NCBI GenBank assembly: GCA_026552835.1
Contig: JAPMTY010000011.1
Location: 1-13,359 of the forward strand
DNA length: 13,359 bases
Source of the DNA: Candidatus Methanoperedens sp.
GTDB taxonomy: Archaea > Halobacteriota > Methanosarcinia > Methanosarcinales > Methanoperedenaceae
Reading direction: 5' to 3'
Every line of letters starts with the position of its first letter. Position 1 is the first letter of the stretch. This document shows, piece after piece, positions 6,754 to 12,345 of the stretch. A model generated the notes under the pieces. The model had not been told where the DNA came from and searched no databases. It saw only the letters and a list, made by a program, of their open reading frames with translations. A program made the position numbers and the translations under genes.

Positions 6754-6761
6754 TCACCTCC
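6754..6761 (-). promoter_or_regulatory. Strong Shine-Dalgarno (GGAGGTGA) of the DUF4242 gene
   Basis: GGAGGTGA is a full match to the 16S rRNA 3' end and lies six bases before the ATG at 6747. It implies a leadered, well-translated mRNA, unlike the leaderless-looking genes nearby. Confidence 0.8.
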
Positions 6762-6808
6762 CCCTCCATGGGTCTTATTTCCCTCTCAATAAGTTAGTTT
6801 AACTTTTG

Positions 6809-6819
6809 TAATATATAGT
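6809..6819 (-). promoter_or_regulatory. TATA box of the DUF4242 gene
   Basis: On the minus strand this reads ctatatattac. Transcription would start near 6787, giving a leader of about 40 bases that contains the Shine-Dalgarno. Confidence 0.55.
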
Positions 6820-6859
6820 CTTATGCGTCTATTCTTTTTCGTGATATGTGGGCGCCGAG

Positions 6860-7121
6860 TCGAGAACCGTTAGGTTTCGGCTTTGATGAACGCAGATTTG
6901 CTGCATCGGCGCCAACAATTTAATATTAAAAAAGTGATATATTTGTGGCGCTTTTCACCGCAAAGACCGCAAAGTTGCGGCGCATTTTAGTAACATATTA
7001 ATGCGCCGATGAGCGGCTTCACGCGACCGGGCGCCCCGCTTGAGCGCAGGACTGTCGCCTCCCGCACGCAGGCGGATGCGGGCTTGTTCCGCACGGGCGG
7101 CGCACGTCTTGGCACGTATAG
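6860..7121 (+). repeat. Composite intergenic repeat, right module copy (R2)
   Basis: The copy opens with 'gagaaccgttaggtttcggc', shared in part with 9244-9266, then 'gatgaacgcagattt'. The right module follows from TGCATCGGCGCC (6902) through an AT-rich stretch to TGGCGC and 'accgcaaagaccgcaaag'. GGCGCATT (6979-6986) pairs perfectly with AATGCGCC (7000-7007). A GC-rich tail contains CCCGCA...TGCGGG and two 'gcacgt' strings, ending 'ggcacgtatag'. It aligns closely with 10104-10319. No ORF of note is present. The 440 bases between the DUF4242 and HEAT-like genes hold this copy, the DUF4242 promoter and an unexplained 66-base end. Confidence 0.8.
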
Positions 7122-7187
7122 AATTCTTGAAATGGGTTATAAAGCCTGAAATGGAACGCCAAAATTCATGAAATCTCAGCTCAAAAA

Positions 7188-7784
7188 CTAACCGCTGAGC
7201 ATATATATTTCTATCGCATTAATTAAGTCTTTTCTCTCCTCATCTGTAAACTCCAAAATCTCCCAACCAATCCACCTATACTTGCTCTGATCAATATTGA
7301 AATTATTCAACCCGCCAATTCTTATGAAAGAAGCAATTGCAAGGTCTCCCACGTGTGGTTTAACCTCGAATCCGTCTGCATGGATGAGATATTCATGTGT
7401 ATTTTTTAGGAAGGGGAGAAGGGATTTTAGGACTTTGTCTTTATCTCTTATGAAGTTCTCCGGTTTATTATATTCCCCGCTTGAAGAGCGATAACGATAG
7501 TTGCCGAGGAGGTACGCAGCGAGGCCATTAAGATCATAGTCATTCATAGCTAAAATGAGTGTTTCTTCACCTTTCGGGTCGTCGACATGAGCGAGAATAA
7601 AAAGTAAGGCTTTTCTGAACTGCGGGTCGCTGCTGCTCTCCATCCAGGTCAGTAGTTCGGGCAAGACTTGGGTACCCATGCCAATTATTTGACTCATTGC
7701 GGGCGATGCTGATATGGGATAGTAAGCCTTGTAACCTGAAGTGAAGTTCTTATCTGAAGCGAGACGCTGGAATTCGCCCCGCAT
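7188..7784 (-). CDS. Signal-less HEAT-like domain paralogue of the upstream lipoprotein
   Basis: This 198-residue protein aligns over its whole length with residues about 50-248 of the lipoprotein encoded just upstream; shared blocks include GYKAYYP, SASP-x-MSQ, SSSDPQ, LNGL-AYLLGNY and GDLAIASFIRIGG. The helical pairs and 'DP...EETLI.A..D' pattern resemble HEAT/PBS-lyase-like repeats, a protein-binding fold. It lacks the signal peptide, Pro/Ser/Thr linker and cysteine-rich C-terminal domain, so it would stay in the cytoplasm. It starts 17 bases after the lipoprotein stop with a good Shine-Dalgarno (GGGGTGA at 7793-7799, eight bases before the ATG), so the two are co-transcribed and it is probably expressed rather than a dead fragment. 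DNA similarity is also high, indicating fairly recent tandem duplication. One possibility is an immunity-like or decoy partner of the exported paralogue; there is no direct evidence. Confidence 0.7.
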   Translation of the reverse strand: MRGEFQRLASDKNFTSGYKAYYPISASPAMSQIIGMGTQVLPELLTWMESSSDPQFRKALLFILAHVDDPKGEETLILAMNDYDLNGLAAYLLGNYRYRSSSGEYNKPENFIRDKDKVLKSLLPFLKNTHEYLIHADGFEVKPHVGDLAIASFIRIGGLNNFNIDQSKYRWIGWEILEFTDEERKDLINAIEIYMLSG

Positions 7785-7801
7785 TAATTACTTCACCCCG
7801 T

Positions 7802-9184
7802 TCACTTAGTTTTCGTATTCCCAGCCTGGCCGTTCCATTTATCTGCAGCCTTCTGGAAATTGTCAGAGGGTTTGTCACTATTTCCCTCGCCAGACGGCGT
7901 TATGCTTCCGTCATCATTGACTTTGAAGCCCCAGGTTATACAGCCGTAGCACTTCCCGATATCTGTACCTCCAGCGCAGATAGCACAGGTCTCAAATTCG
8001 AATTTATAACCATGGAAACCACTTGGTTTATCCCACATCCAAGAATCATCTCCACCAGGTCTGCCGTTGTGATTATTGTCCTGATCGCCACCTGTATTGT
8101 CTGTACCATAATAAGGGCTGGTCATGTCATCGTATCGGTCAAGTGACCATCCATCGGGTGTAGCGCGACCCGCCATCCGACCCCCTGGTCCCCCAGGGTA
8201 GACATGGACGCCTGAAGGGTCAGTTATCCTGACGATTTGGATAAAGAGTATTTTTGTGCAATCCAGAGTAGCTTTAGCTGTAAAATTCAATGTAACTTCA
8301 GAGGAATTCTTGGTAGCAGGAATTTTTTCTTTAACAAAGGTGAATGTGCCATTGGCTACCGTTAGATTGGTCACATTTTTATTTGCGGGTGGAATCTCCC
8401 CTTTTATTCCTCCATCAGGTGGAGGATATGCCTCACCTCCACCCGACTTTTCATAGAAAGTTTCTGAAGCCTGCAATAGATCCTTCCTGTCGCTTTCACT
8501 TAACTCAGGGATCTCCCAACCAATCCACCTATACTTGTTCTGATCAATATTGAAATTTTTCACGCCACCGATCCTTATGAACGAGGCAATCGCCAAGTCT
8601 CCAACTTGAGGGCGAGCTTCGAAATTATCTGCTCTGATAGGATATAGCGTAGAATTTCTGAGAAGAGGAAAGAGGGAATTTAATACATTTTTTCTATCTC
8701 TTACGAAGCTCTCAGGCCTATTATAATCTCCACTGGCTGGACGGTAAAGGTAGTTGCCAAGAAGATATGCCGAGAGACCATTGAGATCATTGTCCTTCAA
8801 GGCCGAAATAAGTGTCTCCTCAGATCTCGGGTCGTTAATTTGTGCAATTATAAATAGTAAGCTTTTCCTGTACTGTGGGTCACTGCTGCTATTCATCTGT
8901 GCCAATAATTCAGGCATGTCTTTCGGGCCAATTCCTATTAGTTGGCTCATCGTGGGCGAAGCAGATAATGGATAGTATGCCTTGTAACCGAAACTGAATT
9001 CTTTGTCTTCAGCCAGAGAACGAAGCAGAGTATCCACGTTTACTTGAGGCGTAGCGGTGGGTGAAGAAGTCACGGTTGAAGTCGGTGAAGGAGAAGGAGT
9101 TGGAGGTGGTGGAGTAACACAACCCGATAAAATAAGAATAACTGCTAAGAGTACAACAAGTTTCCATTTTTTTAAAATCGCCAT
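7802..9184 (-). CDS. Exported lipoprotein with HEAT-like domain and cysteine-rich C-terminal domain
   Basis: This is a 460-residue protein of unknown function. Residues 1-21 form a basic, hydrophobic lipoprotein signal ending in the lipobox LSGC, so Cys22 would be lipidated and the protein anchored outside the membrane. A Pro/Ser/Thr-rich linker (23-48) follows, then a helical HEAT-like domain (about 50-248, duplicated in the next gene) and a Pro/Gly-rich hinge (249-266). The C-terminal domain (267-460) is beta-rich with a glycine/asparagine-rich stretch and the motif C-AI-C...C-YG-C (Cys400, 403, 412, 415), then ITWGFKVNDDG. That last part reminds me of C-terminal domains in proteins linked to extracellular contractile injection systems; this is from memory and weak. 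An in-frame GTG at 9196 is possible, but GGTGA five bases before the ATG at 9184 and the lipoprotein N-terminus favour 9184. Confidence 0.75.
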   Translation of the reverse strand: MAILKKWKLVVLLAVILILSGCVTPPPPTPSPSPTSTVTSSPTATPQVNVDTLLRSLAEDKEFSFGYKAYYPLSASPTMSQLIGIGPKDMPELLAQMNSSSDPQYRKSLLFIIAQINDPRSEETLISALKDNDLNGLSAYLLGNYLYRPASGDYNRPESFVRDRKNVLNSLFPLLRNSTLYPIRADNFEARPQVGDLAIASFIRIGGVKNFNIDQNKYRWIGWEIPELSESDRKDLLQASETFYEKSGGGEAYPPPDGGIKGEIPPANKNVTNLTVANGTFTFVKEKIPATKNSSEVTLNFTAKATLDCTKILFIQIVRITDPSGVHVYPGGPGGRMAGRATPDGWSLDRYDDMTSPYYGTDNTGGDQDNNHNGRPGGDDSWMWDKPSGFHGYKFEFETCAICAGGTDIGKCYGCITWGFKVNDDGSITPSGEGNSDKPSDNFQKAADKWNGQAGNTKTK

Positions 9185-9216
9185 TCCAATCACCACTTTT
9201 ATGCATGATTTTGACG

Positions 9217-9228
9217 TTATATATACTT
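9217..9228 (-). promoter_or_regulatory. TATA box of the lipoprotein/HEAT-like operon
   Basis: On the minus strand it reads agtatatataac, centred about 38 bases before the ATG at 9184. Transcription would start about 10-12 bases before the ATG, just including the GGTGA site. It is expected to drive both minus-strand genes. Confidence 0.6.
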
Positions 9229-9243
9229 ATCCATTCCAAGTCT

Positions 9244-9453
9244 GAGAACCCTGAAGGTTTCAGCACGATGAACGCAGATTTGCTGCATCGGCGCCAATAA
9301 TTTAATAGTAATAAATTGATATATTTGTGGCGCTTTTCACCGCAAAGTTCGCAAAGACCGCAAAGCTGAGGGCAGTATAGTAACCTATTAATGCGCCGGT
9401 GAGCGGCTTCACGCGACCGGGCGCCCGCCTGAGCGCAGACGCCTCCCGCACCA
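9244..9453 (+). repeat. Composite intergenic repeat, right module copy (R3), 3'-truncated
   Basis: The copy begins 'gagaaccctgaaggtttcag' and 'gatgaacgcagattt' like copy R2, then TGCATCGGCGCC (9284) with the AT stretch, GTGGCGC, 'accgcaaagttcgcaaag' and the GC-rich part to 'cctcccgcacc'. The last 70 or so bases of the full module, including CCCGCA...TGCGGG, are missing. The opening overlaps the transcript start area of the minus-strand operon. Together with the two flanking promoters this explains the 336-base gap before the DUF4258 gene. Confidence 0.75.
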
Positions 9454-9498
9454 AGGTTAAGTCATCTATTTGGTGTTTTGTCTTTTGACGATCGTGAG

Positions 9499-9509
9499 CT
9501 TTTATATAA
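9499..9509 (+). promoter_or_regulatory. TATA box of the DUF4258/DUF2283 pair
   Basis: ctttttatata-like sequence (cttttatataa) is centred about 28 bases before the ATG at 9533. The predicted RNA start coincides with the ATG, and no Shine-Dalgarno is present, so the mRNA is probably leaderless. Confidence 0.6.
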
Positions 9510-9532
9510 CATCCCATCTAAAATAACGCTGA

Positions 9533-9778
9533 ATGGTTAAAGTTAGCTTCACCAAACATGCCGAAGATATGCTGATAGAGAGAACATTTACAAAAGAAGA
9601 AATTATCTCTGTCATAAGGAATCCTGATCGGCAGGTAACTGATGAGGTTGAAGCTGATGTTTGGCATGCATTTAAAAAGATTGGGAAAAAAGTTTTGAGA
9701 ATAGTTATTAAAGGAAGAGAAGAACCATATACAGTGATAACAATGTTTTATGATAAAAGGTTGAGGAATCAAAGATGA
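9533..9778 (+). CDS. DUF4258 family protein, putative RelE-fold toxin
   Basis: This 81-residue basic protein begins with the DUF4258 signature: FTKHAEDMLIERTFTKEEI (His8, Arg17 region) followed by VIRNPD. The middle and end are two strands, KKVLRIVIKGRE and PYTVITMFYD, ending in a basic tail. DUF4258 proteins have a BrnT/RelE-like fold and are often annotated as RNase toxins of type II toxin-antitoxin modules. The downstream DUF2283 gene overlaps it by four bases (ATGA), as expected for a translationally coupled pair. The toxin-first order is common for this family. Activity is not demonstrated by sequence; some members may be non-toxic. Confidence 0.8.
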   Translation: MVKVSFTKHAEDMLIERTFTKEEIISVIRNPDRQVTDEVEADVWHAFKKIGKKVLRIVIKGREEPYTVITMFYDKRLRNQR

Positions 9779-9990
9779 GAATTAAAGTCGATCTGGAAAG
9801 TGATGCGCTCTACTTCAGAATCAGCGAAGACCCGATAGAAGAGAGCGAGGAAATTAAGAAGGGGCTTATCGTTGATTACGATGCCAGTGGCAAGGTTGTA
9901 GGAATAGAAATTCTTAACATAAAAGAAAAATTCAAGATGGAAGATTTGACGGGTCTTAAATTGGAAATGCCTTCAGTTGCAGCAGCGTAA
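9775..9990 (+). CDS. DUF2283 family protein, putative antitoxin
   Basis: This 71-residue acidic protein has the DUF2283 layout: YD-like start (VDLESDALYFRI), a variable acidic loop (EDPIEESEEIKKG), LIVDYDASGKVVGIEIL as the signature strand-turn-strand, and a short helical end. It overlaps the DUF4258 stop by four bases, so it is translated by reinitiation from the same transcript. DUF2283 genes are very often next to DUF4258 genes in archaea and cyanobacteria and are thought to neutralise them. It lacks an obvious DNA-binding domain, so autoregulation by this protein alone is not apparent. The left module of repeat copy 4 begins within a few bases of its stop codon. Confidence 0.8.
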   Translation: MRIKVDLESDALYFRISEDPIEESEEIKKGLIVDYDASGKVVGIEILNIKEKFKMEDLTGLKLEMPSVAAA

Positions 9991-9994
9991 GGGC

Positions 9995-10319
9995 TTACGT
10001 ACGAACTCAAAGTTAAATATTTTTTAACTGTACGGCGCGCCAATAGAAGCCGATGCAACTTTATCGAAATTATAACCGCAGATAAACGCAGATGAACGCA
10101 GATTTGCATCGGCGCCAATAATTTAATATTAATAAAGTGATATATATGTGGCGCTTTTCACCGCAAAGAACGCAAAGTTGAGGCGCATTTTAATAACATG
10201 CACCGATGAGCGGCTTCACGCGACCTAGCGCCCGCTTGAGCGCAGGATGCCGCCTTACCGCACGCAGGCGGATGCGGGCTTGTTCGCACCTTCAGGCGGC
10301 GCACGTCTTAGCACGTATA
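9995..10319 (+). repeat. Composite intergenic repeat, complete copy 4 (left, middle and right modules)
   Basis: This is the fullest compact copy. The left module (9995-10060) holds 'acgtacgaactcaaag', AGTTAAA...TTTAACT, CGGCGCGCC and GCCGATGCAA. The middle is 'accgcagataaacgcagatg' plus 'aacgcagat' (10074-10103). The right module runs from TTGCATCGGC to 'agcacgtata'. GCCGATGCAA (10049-10058) and TTGCATCGGC (10104-10113) are a perfect 10-bp inverted repeat with a 45-base loop. The GC-rich tail has CCGCACGCAGGCGGATGCGG-type hairpins. No ORF is present. Confidence 0.85.
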
Positions 10320-10385
10320 CAATAATTGATACAAAATTGTAAAATCGGTGTTTTAAAAAAATCTTAAGCGAGACCAATGGAATGA

Positions 10386-10397
10386 ATATATATATAT
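10386..10397 (+). promoter_or_regulatory. TATA-like element upstream of the HEPN-like gene
   Basis: An alternating A/T run (atatatatatat) lies about 100 bases before the ATG; a second TATA-like string (cttataatag) is at 10408-10417. Either gives a leader of 55-85 bases. I see nothing else in the 175 bases between repeat copy 4 and the gene. Confidence 0.4.
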
Positions 10398-10483
10398 CTT
10401 TGAGAATCTTATAATAGTGACGTTATGGGTTGAAATGATTTGGCTGAAACTTTAGGGTTGTTGGCTGGGATCATTGAGGCAAC

Positions 10484-10489
10484 GGAGGT
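10484..10489 (+). promoter_or_regulatory. Shine-Dalgarno (GGAGGT) of the HEPN-like gene
   Basis: GGAGGT is six bases before the ATG at 10496 and fixes the start. Confidence 0.75.
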
Positions 10490-10495
10490 ATATTC

Positions 10496-11071
10496 ATGGG
10501 CATTGAAGAAAAACCTAAGCTTGTCCACTGGAATTATTTTTTAGCATTTGATTCGGATGTTGAGAAATTATCGAGATATATAGAGTTTACAAAAAAAAAT
10601 GAAAAGACTTATTCGATAGAATTGGTACGCCTACTTTTATCTGCAGCTTCAGAAGTTGATGTGGTCGCTAAACTCCTATGTAACAAAGTGAAGCCTGATG
10701 AAAATGCTGGAAATATGGAAGACTATCGAAATATTCTGAATCCGATTTTTCCAAAAATTAGAGATATGAAGATACAAATTCGACGCTATGGGTTAGACCT
10801 AACTCCTTGGGAAAAATGGAACGAAAATAAAGCTCCTATCTGGTGGAAGGACTACAACGGTGTTAAGCATCAGAGAGATATAAATTTTCAGAAAGCCAAT
10901 CTCAAGAACACTTTAAATTCTATTGCTGGGTTATATTGTTTGTTGCTGTATTATTACAGAGATGAGGCAGAAAAAGGTAATTTAATTCCTTATCCTAATT
11001 TGTTCTCTGTTAGTAGAAAATTCCAAAGTAATACTATTTCAGTGCAAAGTCGACCGCTTTACAAGTTATAG
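10496..11071 (+). CDS. HEPN-like all-helical protein of unknown function
   Basis: This 191-residue soluble protein looks almost entirely helical. Helices are suggested at 12-31 (WNYFLAFDSDVEKLSRYIEF), 42-62 (LVRLLLSAASEVDVVAKLL) and 131-156 (NLKNTLNSIAGLYCLLLYYY). Between them lies WWKDYNGVKHQR (116-127), which resembles the 'W..YN.vKHdR' stretch of HEPN-type proteins before the last helix; Lys118, His125 and Arg127 could be the polar set of a HEPN RNase site, although the textbook R-x4-6-H is not exact. HEPN proteins are frequent in toxin-antitoxin and abortive-infection systems. No nucleotidyltransferase partner is adjacent. It sits alone downstream of repeat copy 4, with a strong Shine-Dalgarno. 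Treat the HEPN label as a hypothesis from pattern. Confidence 0.6.
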   Translation: MGIEEKPKLVHWNYFLAFDSDVEKLSRYIEFTKKNEKTYSIELVRLLLSAASEVDVVAKLLCNKVKPDENAGNMEDYRNILNPIFPKIRDMKIQIRRYGLDLTPWEKWNENKAPIWWKDYNGVKHQRDINFQKANLKNTLNSIAGLYCLLLYYYRDEAEKGNLIPYPNLFSVSRKFQSNTISVQSRPLYKL

Positions 11072-11118
11072 GATTATCATATCCTCGATGATTTGTCTCA
11101 ATATTCTACATAAAATGC

Positions 11119-11175
11119 TGGCGGGGCGCCTGAGCGTGGGGGTACTCCTGTTCTTGCTCATATACAATAATTGAC
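11119..11175 (+). repeat. Probable degenerate remnant of the right-module tail
   Basis: A short GC-rich patch ('ggggcgcctgagcgtggggg') in otherwise AT-rich DNA, followed by 'atacaataattga', recalls 'gcgcccgcttgagcgcagg' and 'atacaataattga' at 10228-10332. The match is patchy. Confidence 0.4.
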
Positions 11176-11295
11176 CGTCAAAATTGGGAGATTGATTTAT
11201 ATGAGAGTCGTATAAAATTCCAGTTTATAATTATAATAATAGTTCTTGGAACTTAGTATGAAATGATAGACTATATTGAAACATCAATTTGTCGT

Positions 11296-11391
11296 ATTAC
11301 TAATATAGTAAATTAGTTAGTAATAATAAAAATATAACTTTCCAAAAAATTAATTAGACGAATTACTAATAGATTAAACCAAAATTTGGTT
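11296..11391. repeat. AT-rich intergenic DNA with inverted and direct repeats
   Basis: The 499-base stretch 11072-11570 has no credible gene. ATTACTAA (11296-11303) is exactly inverted as TTAGTAAT (11317-11324). 'gacgaattactaat' at 11357-11370 nearly repeats 'gtcgtattactaat' at 11291-11304. AACCAAA-A-TTTGGTT (11377-11391) is a perfect short palindrome. These could be operator sites or simply AT-rich DNA. Confidence 0.5.
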
Positions 11392-11493
11392 CATAAAAAT
11401 TACTTTAGATCTCTATTTAGTCAATTATCGCTATGCTGAAGGCTTTTTTTAAAATATTTTGACTTGGATTCTTTTACAATTCGTAACGGTTAG

Positions 11494-11504
11494 ATTTATA
11501 TATA
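11494..11504 (+). promoter_or_regulatory. TATA box upstream of the three-helix membrane protein
   Basis: tttatatataa lies about 72 bases before the likely TTG start, predicting a leader of about 45 bases with the GGAGG site. Confidence 0.5.
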
Positions 11505-11559
11505 ATAAGATAATAGACTAAATCATATCAATGGGATTTTGGTTATATTATTACAAAGC

Positions 11560-11564
11560 GGAGG
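11560..11564 (+). promoter_or_regulatory. Shine-Dalgarno (GGAGG) supporting a TTG start
   Basis: GGAGG is six bases before the TTG at 11571. A weaker AGGA (11585-11588) precedes the in-frame ATG at 11598, so that ATG is an alternative start. Confidence 0.6.
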
Positions 11565-11570
11565 CTATAT

Positions 11571-11963
11571 TTGTTTAACTTAAAAGGATATGAATTTATG
11601 ATTGATACCTTTAGTAAAATATTAACATTATTTTTAACAATATCCATTGAGTTGGTTCTTTCTTGGAAAATTGCACATGCTCTCGAAAATTGGAAGAAAA
11701 CAAATGAAGAAGATGATTTTCAATCGAAAATTATTGTAGGCATAATTATGATATCTTTAATATTTATGTTTCTTTTAAGTGCTATGATTATTCATATGTT
11801 AATAACAAATGAAGTAATAGATATCAAGATAATTTATGTAATGTTAATTCTACTTATTGGGTATATAGTCCCCCTTCTGATATTATCTAATATTTTAAAA
11901 ATTAAATTTAGTAGTGAAAAGCTGAACAATAAAAAATACAAAGAAAGAATACCCCAAAATTAG
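11571..11963 (+). CDS. Small membrane protein with three predicted helices
   Basis: This 130-residue protein has no family I recognise. Three hydrophobic segments are visible at about 13-33 (FSKILTLFLTISIELVLSW), 55-78 (IIVGIIMISLIFMFLLSAMI) and 86-108 (IIYVMLILLIGYIVPLLILS). They are joined by a charged loop (NWKKTNEEDDFQSK) and followed by a lysine-rich tail (SSEKLNNKKYKERIPQN). The charge pattern favours a cytoplasmic C-terminus. Start is TTG at 11571 by Shine-Dalgarno, or ATG at 11598. The DNA is extremely AT-rich compared with ilvD and cooC, suggesting foreign origin. The 3' end overlaps a convergent ORF by 69 bases. Small multi-helix membrane proteins often serve as effectors or anchors in accessory systems, but nothing here shows such a role. 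Confidence 0.6.
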   Translation: MFNLKGYEFMIDTFSKILTLFLTISIELVLSWKIAHALENWKKTNEEDDFQSKIIVGIIMISLIFMFLLSAMIIHMLITNEVIDIKIIYVMLILLIGYIVPLLILSNILKIKFSSEKLNNKKYKERIPQN

Positions 11964-12161
11964 GAAGAGAAATCCAAATAAAAAATCGGTTTCTATAAAT
12001 AGCAATCCAATATAATTCAATATACCAATAAGTAATATCGATAAAATGAACATGTTCAAATTTGATTTTATAATAAATAGATAATTCATAGAATTATAGC
12101 CTATTAGTTGTTTGAACTCTTTGTTTAAATCCTTTTCGTTTAAGAATTTAAGAATATGCAA
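11895..12161 (-). CDS. Possible small membrane protein, convergent with the preceding gene
   Basis: This 88-residue ORF is in AT-rich DNA. After a polar start (HILKFLNEKDLNKEFKQLIG) it has two or three hydrophobic segments (about 37-55 and 60-83). Its start is TTG without a visible Shine-Dalgarno, and 69 bases overlap the 3' end of the convergent gene, both of which lower confidence. The polar N-terminal part lies outside the overlap and looks protein-like. If it is not real, 11964-12345 is non-coding apart from the ilvD promoter. Confidence 0.35.
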   Translation of the reverse strand: MHILKFLNEKDLNKEFKQLIGYNSMNYLFIIKSNLNMFILSILLIGILNYIGLLFIETDFLFGFLFLILGYSFFVFFIVQLFTTKFNF

Positions 12162-12308
12162 TTAGATATGGTCTTATAATTATTTAGCGTTGACTATTTT
12201 AAGAACATTTCCTAAATATTCGAACTCTATTACTATGTTGCGAATGAATATTGCATCTCAGTATATTTCCCTTGAAAGTCCCCACCACCCAAATCCACCC
12301 AAACGCAA

Positions 12309-12318
12309 TATTTAAAAT
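12309..12318 (+). promoter_or_regulatory. TATA box of ilvD
   Basis: atatttaaaa is centred about 33 bases before the ATG at 12346, predicting a leader of roughly 5 bases or fewer. There is no Shine-Dalgarno. A leaderless ilvD transcript is likely. Confidence 0.5.
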
Positions 12319-12345
12319 AATTGCCGTCCTCTACACTCCCATATC

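Noticed and set aside
9302..9517. 71-codon minus-strand ORF
   Set aside because: It falls inside the right module of the repeat and does not keep a protein-like pattern; the other copies do not preserve the frame.
10049..10113. Rho-independent terminator for the DUF2283 gene
   Set aside because: The 10-bp inverted repeat has a 45-base loop and no following T-tract, and it recurs in other copies away from gene ends.
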